A DNA stretch of 64,000 nt from Filosporella fistucella (Eukaryota; Ascomycota; Leotiomycetes; Helotiales): the NCBI GenBank assembly GCA_030077755.1, contig JAQJZZ010000017.1, forward strand, positions 1,736,001 through 1,800,000, read 5' to 3'. How positions within the stretch are numbered: position 1 is the stretch's first letter; each line of letters starts with the position of its first letter. The notes beneath the pieces were generated by a model. That model was given only the letters and a program-made list of their open reading frames with translations, had not been told where the DNA came from and searched no databases. Shown piece after piece: positions 12,845-23,324 of this stretch. The position numbers and the translations under genes were made by a program.

Positions 12845-14076
12845 TCTTAGTACCTTACCGATAGGATTAATGCCACACGTAAGGCTGAAAACAAGAGAAG
12901 GAATCAGACGACTTCTTTGCCTTTCTCGGATTTTACATGGGGAGTGATGAACGGATGAGATGAGTGCTTGCCGCTGAGAGGCTCTTGAAGTATTCATTGC
13001 AGTGCTCGCCATGAATCGGAGTCGGATACTAGGGATGGATATACAAAAATCCTGTTTGCTGCAAGTAATGGAGAACGGAAGCGCCTTTTCTGCCAAAATC
13101 CGACAAGCTGGAAATGGATAAAGGGGATTGTAGTGCATGCAGCCTTGGGGGTAGCTTCTCATTCATATGTTGCAAATTCCTGGGCAGCTGTGGCTATGTG
13201 GTATTGTGAAATTCGCAAAATGGGGAACCCTCTGCAGAATTAAGAGATGAACTAATAATGGTCTCGCTGAGGTTTTTTCTTTCCTTCTCTTTTTGACTTA
13301 TTATCTCAAGCAAGTCACGTTGGATCCAGGAAATCATCTCTGTGGTTCTGTAGGAAACCCCTACTAGAATTAAACTCTGCCCAAGCCTGAGACACACTCT
13401 ACCGTTCCCTAAGTGCCTGACAAAGAAGGTGTGCCACTTGTCCCTACAATGGTAGACTGCAGAGCTCACATGTATGCGTGTGAGCACCCGCTCATTTCTT
13501 GTATGCTCGCCCCAACCGCTAGCCACACCCTAAGCAGGAGACCGTGAGGTTTGCAGTCAGGATCATTCTGTTGCATGTGGTGGTGGCAGTGGCTGCTGCT
13601 CCCAACACCTGCTTCACCATGAGGACGTGAATGATCTGGAGTAAACGTGGGTGTTAGAAATGTAATTTTGAAGGAATTCCTGTCTCCTTTTTCCCACGCT
13701 TAATGGTCTGCGAATATACCTTGTGAAATTTCCGATCACTATTGAGGCTTTCTCTCGTTGATCTTGCTCGCCCCATTTGTATTTCATATGAGCGATCCAG
13801 ATTTCGATCTTATTGGATCGACCTCTTTCCTTCAGATCCTAATGTCAGCGGTTCCCTGGGGCAGCGAGTAAGGAGTTTTGTATTCCCGTGATTAGACAGA
13901 GCCCAAACTGGACGCCGCTTATATTAAGGTCTTTCGGTGGGGACTTCCCTACAAGAGGGAGCCATAATCGGCTCCCAAAAACAGGTGAGTCATCGAGGTG
14001 AATTTGGATCGTCCACAGGGTCTTTTAACAGGATTTCTGGGAGGGCCTAAATTGGACAGGCGGCTGACTTTACCGC
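12845..14076. other. no convincing gene
   Basis: Minus-strand ORFs at about 12.66-13.16 and 13.19-13.53 kb lack a recognisable motif and sit opposite or beside the 12.0-12.8 kb gene. I see no repeat or RNA gene here. Confidence 0.4.
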
Positions 14077-14930
14077 ATGTTCGTAGTGAAGCTGCCTCCA
14101 AATGTAGCCAAATTGTGTGACTTTTCAAGCACAAGGCAATCCAGAATTGGTTTGAGCATGAGAAGGTTGGGAGGTCCTCTGCAAAATAGCCGAGCCAACC
14201 AAAACCTTGGACAGCCCTTCGCTGACTGGCGTGCTGAGCAAATGACCACAGCGCGCAGGGCTAAAGGTAGGAATCATCAACTTCAGAAGATCTTCAAGCT
14301 CATCCAATACAAGTACCTCCGAAACCCTCGCAAGACGAACCCGAGCCTTCCCTACCACAACCTGGCGCGTCAAACCGATGCCGAATTGGGATCGTGGAAG
14401 CAGGTGGCTAAAGTACGGCAACGTTTACCTGCTACCAGTCAAGAACTATGGAGAAATTTGTACACACTAGAGACGATCTCTTATCAATTTGAACTTGAAG
14501 TGGAGAATTGGAGTTACTCTTCTCCTTGGAAGGCCCATGTTGTGCTAGCTTGTGTTACCTGTGAGGACGTCGTTCTATTCACGACAAAACCCGAGCTTTT
14601 GCGAGAAAAGGCACAAACTACAAACCTCTTCCTACCTACAGTCTGCGTGTCATGCGAAAAGGATGAAAGAAGAAAGGGAGATCGCATAAGATCTGCCACA
14701 GCTTTGTGGACAACGCTCTCGACATCATCAATGAAGCAACATACCCTAGAGCAAGGACACACCTCTTTCAGAAGCTCTGGGTTAATCGAGCAATTATTCA
14801 GGCCCTTGTTCGGAATCGCTCATTTTTGGCGCTCTGTCCGGATAAGATCGTAGCTGCCAGGTCCTTTGCTTTGCCACCCACAGCAACTGATGCCCACAAA
14901 ACTGTCAGAGCCGGCCTCGTTGATATGTGA
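14077..14930 (+). pseudogene. probable broken gene of unknown family
   Basis: One frame reads from about 14,077 to 14,700 with coding character (charged helices such as RNHQLQKIFKLIQYKYL). The sense then moves to another frame from about 14,690 to 14,930 (ICHSFVDNALDIINEA...). I could not find a GT-AG intron joining the two convincingly, so a frameshift is likely. Near 14,127 a third frame reads KHKAIQNWFEHEK, like the recognition-helix end of a homeodomain or transposase-type helix-turn-helix, before stopping. That suggests decay of a DNA-binding or transposon-derived gene, but I cannot name it. Confidence 0.3.
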
Positions 14931-16462
14931 TTTGCTTGATTGATACTTGCTTGTAACTTTTCTGCCTCCCCTATACTGTGACTCCAAGGGCTTGGGTCGC
15001 TGATGCTGCTTATTGCTTTTATGTCTGCCTATGTTTGGACCTTTATCGTGGTGAGGAGTACAGCGGGCCAATGTATTAATACTCAAACACGGCTACCCTT
15101 GTATGGAAAAGTGCGTTGTCACAAGCCAATCTCTCTCAGCCACACTAAGGCTGAGATTACAGTTCAAGTGGGCGGTTTTGCCTTGCAGGGGTGTTGGTCA
15201 ACGGAACCAAAGTGTCGGGTCCGATTTTGATCAAACATAGCTCGCTACACATGACAACAGCGACTGGCTTCGGCGTTAGGTGAGACGCTGCCTCACCAAA
15301 CATGCGTTTCTTCAACATCGCCAGTGGAGTTTTCCAGACTCCATCGTTGACTCTCCACCACACACTACTGCATCTACAATTATACTTGTCGCATCAACAT
15401 CACATCTGTGTTAATCTTGCATCTCATCATCCGCCAATTACGAGACCAAGGTCCTGCTATCCTCTACGAGTTGGCCGTCTCGCAAATGAAGTTCAAATTG
15501 TTACGAAGTCAGGATAAGATGATATGGAAAAGGAAGAGACAGCAGCTTAAAGCGTCACGAAGATGTAAGCAAGGATGGGAAATGGAAGCCCGTCATATGC
15601 GCTTATAGCACGTTTGGGTGGTGGTTAATTCTCTCTCGCTGATCGCGGTTCCAAAGCAGGGCAAAAAATTGAGTCAAGTCCAAACAACACCTTCTCAATT
15701 GAAACCATCGTCAACTCTCGCAAGCCGACTTGAATCCTTCCGGAATACCGGCTGCGACAGCATGCGCTTACACATACCCTAACAGCGTGCTTTTTCGTGC
15801 TACTTGGCTGGAGGGACGCCGATGCCTCGAGGGTTCGATTCCGCTATCACAAGGTGGCCTGGCCATCTTCCAAGTACTTGGGCTCAGTTCAAGGCAGATT
15901 ACGCACCATGTACAATGTATCAACGACGACATAGCCCACTTCATTAAAAATAAGTGATACCTCGGTACAGATGGAATTGGGGGGTAGGAAGTCTGGTCAA
16001 GATGGACCTATTCATCAACATCTATTGCCGCATGGAATCGAGACAAGAGTCAAAAGCTCGCAAGACTTGGTGATCACAGAACGACGATACGTGAGCTTCA
16101 GTGGAAGCGTTGTAGGAAAACAGTCTCCCGTCCGAGTTTGAAGATTACACCACTTCTTCCTGAATTCTGTCAGTCGCTGCTCGCATGCATCAGCCATAGT
16201 CATCGTCAATTCCGAGAGCGTTTGATGCAAGGAGCGCTTCATGCTGTCGCCAAGGGGATTCCTGATGGAGAAGTCGACGGCCCAGGCATTGCCCGTTCTC
16301 CAACAAATAAATGCTTCCAAGCTGAAGGCATCGCATGAAAGGCCCATGCAACAGTGTTAGTGGGATGGATCCTAGAGGCTTGTCTTTGATGCACATTCTT
16401 ATCATTGACAGCCATCAGTCCCTAACGCATCTGTGCCTGAGTCGATTTTAGAGTAGTCGGCT
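14931..16462. other. no convincing gene
   Basis: Only short ORFs, several starting at non-ATG codons, are present. A T-arm-like GGTTCGATTCC near 15,832 does not belong to a foldable tRNA. Confidence 0.4.
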
Positions 16463-17650
16463 CTAATGAGATAGTGGCTTGGAATATTAGCAGGCTTATA
16501 TCATTGAGTTGCGACAAGATACATACGGAGGTAAGTGCGTCGCAATCTCCGAGAAGTATAAGATCAAAAAGATGCCTTGCTTTTGATGGAGGTTTTTCCT
16601 TGCTGATCCAGACCGCAAGTCCACCCCTGCTCCGAGTGGCATAGCTGAAGTTGGTGGCGATGTCGAGGGCACCAGGTATTCTCAAGGATGTTCCAACAAC
16701 AAGAACCAGATCAGGACGTGCCATGAGGTCTTTGTTGATAGTCTTTAACAACTCCGTCTCGTCTGGATGAGGATCACCATACAAGACCACGTCAGGTTTA
16801 AGTATACCAATGTGCCGTCGTCGTTTTCCATCTGATATTCGGTCTTGGTTTCTTCTCGTACAATCCTGGCAAGTTGGCAAATGTTCCCCTTGGAAGAGGA
16901 GAGGTTGGAAGTCACCAACCCAATTACACGTCTGACATCTCATCTGGTTAATTTGACCATGGAGACGGGTTGTCTTGGTCTCTAGCGCTGGTACTTTTTT
17001 CTCGACACAATCGATGTTCTGCGTGTAATGACGCATAAGTCGACCATCGCATGCTATAGTGCCCATGAATTTATGGATCTTTGCAGGCTCACATGATTGC
17101 AAACGTGCAAACATTCCACAGATAGTCGAATGAAAAAGCTCCGTCTCACTCGTAGAAGCGTAAAGAGTACGATGGAAAGATGTCTTCTCGGACTTGCGCA
17201 TTTCTTTGAAGGTAGAGACTAGATCAAATTAGTACTGAGGATTCATGTGATGGACAACTTACAGCCTGCATTAGCCGATATGCCTGCCCCGCTGAGCACA
17301 ATAACCTTCCTACTGGATTGCACGAGCTCCTGCACATGGGTGAAGCTATTCGCAGATGACGTGATTTTCTGCAGGGGTTGCTTGATCCCCTGGATCCTCC
17401 GCCGCTTCTTCGGTGGCTCCTGGTTGGGACTGCTTGAACAGTCCGAGTCTTCAATTATAATCGGACAATCTGTGTAGTCATTAGGATACGTAATCGAGTA
17501 TTCATGAGGCTTCTCACCTTGGGAACCGACCTCTTGAACTGTTTTCCTTTTGTTGGTCTTCATTGAACCAGCCTGGTCGACATCAACATTAGCATTCTTC
17601 CCAAATAGCATACTCTTGTCGTGACCAAAGCCTACGGAGATGGATGGCAT
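16463..17650 (-). CDS. sirtuin-like NAD-dependent protein deacylase (Hst-type)
   Basis: Exons 17263-17650, 16527-17218 and 16463-16477 give 364 aa; the introns are 44 and 49 nt with GTAAGT and GTATGT donors and CTAAT branches. The first ATG in the open frame is at 17648-17650. Visible motifs in order: a basic KKRRR patch, VIVLSGAGIS (NAD-binding), HYTQNID, the catalytic His in RLHGQINQ, two CxxC pairs (CQTC and CQDC) for Zn, KPDVVLYGDPHP, and LVVVGTSLRIPGA. Sirtuins remove acyl groups from lysine using NAD+; fungal Hst-type members usually act on chromatin. Odd: where most sirtuins have GIPDFR the spliced protein reads GFSTFKEM, so the conserved Arg is Lys and the Asp is lost. Activity may therefore differ or be lost. 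The last exon is only five codons. Confidence 0.85.
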
Positions 17651-17777
17651 ATCCAAAGGGTTCCGGGTATTGACGAGTGTAGGAAGAGTGGTTAGAATAC
17701 TGGAATTCGAAGAGAGACGAGAGGGGAGGACTGTATTCTTATACTTCACTGGATCGTTAGCGTTGCAGAGGAAAGAC

Positions 17778-18113
17778 TTACTCGCTGCCGCTGCTTATGA
17801 TCTGTCCCACTCCTAACAAGGCAGGAATGGCCCTTCTACCCGTGACAGCATAGTGCAGAGCTAAACCACAAAAGGTAGTCACAGACATGTCATCCCCACT
17901 ATATATTCTGAGCCAAACCAGAAAGCTATACCCAGTAAATCCCGTATCGTTGTATCTTGGCGTCCACCAATTAGGTATTAGAAATGTGGAAGATGCCGAT
18001 GGTGTATAGGAATTGAATCGCGTGTGCTGTCCGTTATTCTCCCCGAGGTGAAATGCCCAGTCACTCTTCACACAGGAAAAGACGGTGATGTTAATCCTAT
18101 CCCCACTGGAAAG
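17778..18113 (-). CDS. coding-like block, start and gene context unresolved
   Basis: A single minus-strand frame reads through about 110 codons with protein-like composition (INITVFSCVKSDWAFHLG, NWWTPRYNDTGFTGYSFLVW) to TAA at 17778-17780. There is no in-frame ATG at its head. A CCTGACTTTCCAG acceptor at about 18,114 could bring in an upstream exon with hydrophobic residues. It lies between the sirtuin and the micro-exon gene on the same strand. It could be a small secreted-type gene, or an exon of a neighbour that I failed to join. Function unknown. Confidence 0.35.
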   Translation of the reverse strand, partial: LSSGDRINITVFSCVKSDWAFHLGENNGQHTRFNSYTPSASSTFLIPNWWTPRYNDTGFTGYSFLVWLRIYSGDDMSVTTFCGLALHYAVTGRRAIPALLGVGQIISSGSE

Positions 18114-18191
18114 TCAGGGTTTCTAGAAGTGAAGTAATATCAAACCTGACTGCGACAACAACCAATAATGTTAATAAAATATCCCAAGAGG

Positions 18192-19353
18192 TTACATGTC
18201 ATCCCTCTTTCTCTTCCGGCTTGGACCCTCTCCGTCTGATTCTGTCGAACTCCCATCGCCTACGTCGATCCCGGCTTCTCGTTCAGCTTCGACTTTCTCC
18301 ATATGCTTCCTCAATTTGTCATTTTTTTGTTCTAGCCGGATTGCAGCCCTCTGGAAATCCCTCTTCCCATCTAATAAGATTGGTTAAATCTTTTTAGTGA
18401 ATAGACCAGCAATCTTACAATCTAGATCTCTATTCTCTTCACGGAGCCCGTTTATCTTTGCTGTAGGACCTGTCAGAGACAAACTGCCAAGCCCAGATGG
18501 AATGGGATATATCACCTTGCATGTCCCCAATATCTGCAAGAAGTCCTCGGATCTTCTCTGCGCCAAAGTCAGCTTAGTTAGCTTCCTAGAAATCCCTTCT
18601 GAAAAACAAACGCTGTAGTCCTCCATTCTCCTTCTGAAGACAGTTAATGCGCTCTATAGCAAAGTTAGATGGCCAGCAGGCTCACATAACCAAAGGCACA
18701 AGTGGCTTGCCTTGCATCTGTTCCTGGGCTATAGAGCGTGAGCAAAGCTCCAGGTGATGAGGGCCATAGAGATACTCACCCAAGATTCCATCTATCATAG
18801 GGAGTAGCAACTCAAGGACATCACGTTGCAGAGTTGAGTAACCCTTTGACGATTTCCGTAGCATTCTGGAGAATATCGTCCGCATTCCTAAAAGCTTTAA
18901 TGGCTGTAAGATGCGGCGTAGGAGGTGTGTAATAACCTTTCAATTGCGTAATCTGAATCTTTTCGCCAGCGCTTGATATAGAATCCTAGTCATTATTAAC
19001 TCTGATCAACATGTCGTAGTGTGGATTAACGATTTACTGGTTCAACAGTGAAGGTAATCTCTTCGCTTGGACTTAGCGCTCGTGCAAGGTCTTGAATTGC
19101 AGCCCTGGGAAAAATCACATCTTCAGCTTAAATTGCATACTACAGATCGAATAGCGTCAACTTACATTGCGGCTACGGAGGCATTGACTGGTTCTGCTTC
19201 TATCCCTGTCATTGCGTTTGTCCCCACAGCAAAATCCTGTCAAGTCAGCTCAAGCGCTTAGTTTGATTCTCGTCAATAACTTGCCCTGACAGAGGATTCT
19301 GGCGGAGGACCTTCAGTGACGGTGCTCGTTTGCTGTTGGATGGGTGAAGCCAT
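18192..19353 (-). CDS. coiled-coil protein assembled from ten short exons
   Basis: I splice 19285-19353, 19166-19236, 19038-19104, 18851-18985, 18780-18810, 18711-18728, 18612-18653, 18516-18557, 18419-18460 and 18192-18370; total 696 nt, 231 aa, every phase consistent. The three 42-nt exons are symmetric (phase 1 to 1) and encode 14 residues each: ERINCLQKENGGLQ, QKIRGLLADIGDMQ, AKINGLREENRDLD. All have I-x2-L-x3-[N/I]-x2-[L/M] spacing, a two-heptad coiled coil. Two introns use GC donors (18654-18710, AG|GCAAGC; 19237-19284, AGG|GCAAGT). The weakest junction is the 40-nt intron 18811-18850 (GTCAAA donor). The C-terminus is acidic, then a KRKRDDM basic end. No family recognised; a scaffold or oligomerising protein is plausible. 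Start is ATG at 19351-19353. Confidence 0.7.
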
Positions 19354-20239
19354 TCTGGTGACTGGAATCGTATTGCAGATGGGGAAGGAGGAGAAAGAAG
19401 GAGTAGAGGAGGATGAATGGAGGACTGCTCAGTATCGCCAGGAGATTTGTGGTCATTTATGCTATTGCAACCCCCGCACAAAGAAGCACCTAGTCTGCCT
19501 TGAGGTATCGGATTACGCCCCTTTCAAAACATTTCCCTTTGTCCCACTTCTCTGCTTCTCGCCCTACCGATACACGTACAGGCCCAGACTAGCTGCTGTT
19601 CCCCCTGAGGAGCCGACACGACGCATGGTCTGTTCAGCCAGATTCTGCCTCAAACCAGGCCCTTTATCGGTGTTCACTTTCTAATAATAGTACCGTTTAG
19701 ACCCACAACACCAAGATGGCCGCTACAGCGCCTCACAACTCGAACATATGCATCTGGGTGACGTAAGTCTTGCACTTACTGCTTCCTAAGAACCCTCCGG
19801 GACCAAAGACTAAATGCCCTCCCCTGGTCGTTCACCTTCCAATTACGGAGTTAGTGAGTGACGATCGAGGGAGTATGACCTGTATAGTTCCTCGGCTCCG
19901 TTACAATCTTTGCTTGGGTTCCGGTGGCACAGCGGGACAGCCAAGGCACTTTTGTTAGGTTTGGTATTCGTAGCGCCGAGGAAATCTGCCGCGGAGAACG
20001 TGTGTCGAAGGGAGGTTCGCATTTAGGTGTTCTGGACAAGGAAGGGAGGGTGATGGACACAGGAACTTCTTTGCGAATTTCCGTCATGGAGGATTGTCAC
20101 AAGTTAGCTTGTATTGTGTGTTTAATAGGGGATCTAAAACATTCCTCTGTGTCTGCATGAAGGGCCTCGCACACTTCCATTCTTCTATAAGGTAGTACAA
20201 AAGTCATGCCAGTTCTGAAGGTCTCACGGCTCAGTTGGC
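19354..20239. other. no convincing gene
   Basis: This stretch includes the promoter side of the coiled-coil gene, with a purine-rich GGAGGAGAAAGAAGGAG run near 19,384. No ORF here is convincing. Confidence 0.4.
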
Positions 20240-20440
20240 CTACCTTGATTGAGATTCTGGGCTAAAGTAATATGCTTTCCTATGCACTTCGTATATGCAG
20301 TGAATGATGTTGGTTGAAGGATCAATGGGGATCAAGATCCACAGCTCCTTCTCGTTGCATCGGTGATCATTGTCGTCTGACCCTGAGTCTGGCGACGCCG
20401 GGGAAGGCATGCCGCGGCATTTGAATAGATCTTCTGTCAT
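20240..20440 (-). CDS. small hypothetical protein (66 aa or first exon)
   Basis: ATG at 20438-20440 opens a frame with a Ser/Asp-rich start and then a strand-like core (ELWILIPIDPSTNIIH, YEVHRKAYYFSP). The core is more protein-like than neighbouring chance ORFs. The end carries a GTAGGC that could be a splice donor, so the gene may continue further down the minus strand. No domain recognised. Confidence 0.4.
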   Translation of the reverse strand: MTEDLFKCRGMPSPASPDSGSDDNDHRCNEKELWILIPIDPSTNIIHCIYEVHRKAYYFSPESQSR

Positions 20441-20965
20441 GCGTTCCTAAACTTGCAGTGCAGCTAGCCCGGAGACGTCACAGAGATGGTCTACCCAACT
20501 CTAACACCCCTTGATATTTATCACGTGCCCCCCTTTTCCCCCAAACTCGGCTACCACTGCTTGGTGTCTCTCCTCAAGGAATTAGAGTGAGTCGCAATGT
20601 CATGTACAAACAAACTGTGCGATTGAGGGTGTTGGAGTAAAAGAACAGATAACCTCTCTGCCATTGCTCTCAACATTCTTGATCGATGTCCAAGCCCCGC
20701 TGGAGCTGGTTCAAATCCAGACTCCAGCTGGCCAAGCGACTACCCAACTTCGACCAACCACTGGCAGGTGAGGTGCAGAAAAACCGCTATCTTCAGGGAT
20801 AACACGTTAATGGAGAGGAATGAGGAGGATTGGGAACTAACACTTTGAGCTCAACTTGAGTCGGGCAGTCACTTCAAGCGAGGGACGGAGGATATAAGAT
20901 GACGCCTTCTACTCCCCTTTTGACTTTCATCTCCCATTATCGCCTTAATATCTTACCATCGTTAT
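20441..20965. other. intergenic, promoter side of the 20,966 gene
   Basis: No ORF of note. The 100 bases before 20,966 are pyrimidine-rich, as in many fungal 5' leaders. Confidence 0.4.
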
Positions 20966-21835
20966 ATGATCTACGATTTCAACATGAACTCATCACCACC
21001 TCAATATGGCCATGGAGCGGTATACGGTGTTTCGACCCAAGTTAATGAATGGATCACAGGACAAACGCCCTCTTCATATCTCAATTCTTGTGCAACGACC
21101 TCTCACCTGACGAACAAGGCGATGATTTTTAAATCGAAACTTACCTCCGAGACAAGAGACGCCCTCCACCAAGTCTTTTGCCACCGTGAGCGTGGTTGGC
21201 AGGCTTCCAAATGGCTGCGAGTAATGGCGCTCACGACCCTTCCTGCCGCCATCGCGCATGATCTCATCAAACCACCGTACTACCTTTTCCGAATGGCTGT
21301 AGCGTCGTCGAGATGTAAATTCGAGCGGAAACATATAGAGAACGACGTGGTAGACGAGATCCTTGAGAGCATCTCGATAAGCTTAGAGGTAGTCTTGAAC
21401 ATGGTGGCCAGATTGGGTCTCGAGACGCCTCAAGCTCTAAAACGACAGGTTCAGGAGGGAGGCTTTTGCCTCTTTTTGACGCTCGCAAGGCTTTTGGAAG
21501 CCTATTGCTCCCGCTTTGCACCTCCGGGTACAGTGTATCTCGCATCGCAGAAAATGTTGCAGAGAGAACACTGCTCCGGGATCGCACGCCTCCATTTCGA
21601 CCAAATTCATAACTTGAAGGACGATCTCATATACGTCGGTTTCCTGCCCACACAGACCCTGCCTGATGCAGCTGCAGCGATTGAGGAGTGGCTTCCGAGA
21701 GTCTTGAAAGAATTGAATGGCACTTCTGTTGACAGGAATGAGAACCGTCGGTTTTGCCACGTCTTGCACAGATTACGGGAAACTCGAGATGAGTTGCCGG
21801 GGTTGATACTTCCAAAGACTGCTGCTGTTGCCTGA
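20966..21835 (+). CDS. hypothetical protein, single exon (289 aa)
   Basis: An uninterrupted frame from ATG 20966 to TGA 21833-21835. A second ATG at 20984 could be used. The composition is that of a soluble, mostly helical protein (EILESISISLEVVLNMVARL, AAAAIEEWLPRVLKEL). No motif, signal peptide or membrane span is seen. No intron is needed, unusual for this neighbourhood. Family not recognised. Confidence 0.65.
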   Translation: MIYDFNMNSSPPQYGHGAVYGVSTQVNEWITGQTPSSYLNSCATTSHLTNKAMIFKSKLTSETRDALHQVFCHRERGWQASKWLRVMALTTLPAAIAHDLIKPPYYLFRMAVASSRCKFERKHIENDVVDEILESISISLEVVLNMVARLGLETPQALKRQVQEGGFCLFLTLARLLEAYCSRFAPPGTVYLASQKMLQREHCSGIARLHFDQIHNLKDDLIYVGFLPTQTLPDAAAAIEEWLPRVLKELNGTSVDRNENRRFCHVLHRLRETRDELPGLILPKTAAVA

Positions 21836-23324
21836 TGATAGGGATTATGGAAGGAGGATCTGCCAGATCTTGGAGGAGAGATGGAAAGAGGGATCGAGAA
21901 CTGCTATCCGTGAACTTGTCCATAGTCAAACCAATGAATCTGTCTTGTACGGTCTAGACTTTAGATAGGTCCAAATTCCAGTGACTTAAGATTGAATATC
22001 CCTTGTCGTCGGCTGACCTCTATCCACACCATGCAGCTGAATGCCCGTATAGCGTCACTACCCTTATCACTTTCAACCAGGGGAGCCGTTCGGCAATTCG
22101 TCATTGCACCAGGCTTCTGAGAATCACAAATCTGCTTGACAAGCCTTGCAAAAATGTGGTGCTTGCAAAGAGGATTGCATGATCTACTATAGTCACGTGC
22201 TATATCACCCCCTTTTCGAGCTCGGCTATAGCCTTTGAATGGCACAACTTCCGGGTAAAAGAACAAATGGCTATTATTGCTTTGAGAGCTGTCGATTGGA
22301 AGTCTTATGGTTGAAAGAAAGCAACCGATTGACACATCTGACACCGCCTCTTCAGCTTTCACTTTTGGAAGAGACCACCGAGATACTCCAAAGGCCGGGG
22401 CCACGTCAATGGCCCATCTATTCCTTTACTTGAGTGGTGCATGAGATGGTAGCTCAGGGACCCATGCTATGTTCAGCTGTACTTGTGCTTTGGTCCTTGG
22501 GCTTTAGAATAGATCTTCCCATTCACGGAATTATCCACCTTTAAGCAGAGGCGAAGGAAGAGATCGGATACGCTTCTTCGTATAGTATCGAGGAAGTGAC
22601 GCATGTTCTCCTCCAATTGTATCTATCGATTTGCATGCTCCAGTCACTTAATCAGACTCAGGCTTGCCGGTCAAGTTGACTTCTCGTATTTGAACCCAAT
22701 GCCTGGCGGATTTGGCCGACATGCACAATGGTGCAATGCCTACGGCCACTTGACCAACTGTCAGTAACAAAATGTACACCTAGAGAGGAAAGGGGTGTTT
22801 CCCTTCCTGCAGCTGAGAATAACTTCATTCTTGGAGGAGGCGGTGCACATGTCCAGCAGCACTTCCGTGAAATCTACCTGCAATTATCCAACGAGTCTCC
22901 TGAACACTTTAGGCCAAAGTGGGTTTCTTCGAAGAGGCATTGCCCTCAAACTGCATGTCGAAGAATCACTGACGGTAGGCTACATGGGCCTCTAGCGCCG
23001 GGCCGTACCTTGGAGGAAGCGGGAAACCCTCCTGGTGGAGTTAACATGGGAGCTGGTTATTACATGCTACTCATCACTTGTTGGTGAACATCCCCTCCAA
23101 CGCGCAGATACGAGGGAGCTCGCGATCTGAGATGGAGGGGCGGAAATGACGAACACCAAGGTAGAAGCCTCACTGTCTCCTTCTGGCTGACCTCTCCTTA
23201 TCCGCCGCCGACCTGACCATAGTACAAATTGGCTTGAAAACTCCAGCGAACATTCTACTATTACTTATTTCATCTGCTTCAGTTTTCAATTGCCAACACT
23301 TCTATCCACTGCATTATTGCCAAT
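21836..23324. other. no convincing gene
   Basis: The ORFs on either strand either start at non-ATG codons (21.96-22.40 kb, minus) or are low-quality (22.73-23.09 kb, plus). Nothing recognisable. Confidence 0.4.

Noticed and set aside
15302..15517. MRFFNIASG start looked like a secreted effector
   Set aside because: No proper hydrophobic core, no paired cysteines, and the frame runs into low-quality sequence.
15831..15842. GGGTTCGATTCC resembles a tRNA T-arm
   Set aside because: The flanking bases do not form a 5-bp T stem, and no matching acceptor, D or anticodon arms lie upstream.
21961..22404. Minus-strand 147-codon ORF
   Set aside because: It begins at GTG, has no ATG upstream, no splice links and no recognisable composition.
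22728..23087. Plus-strand 119-codon ORF from ATG
   Set aside because: Composition is erratic (GGGGAHVQQ, PGRTLEEAGN) with no motif or splice support, so probably chance.
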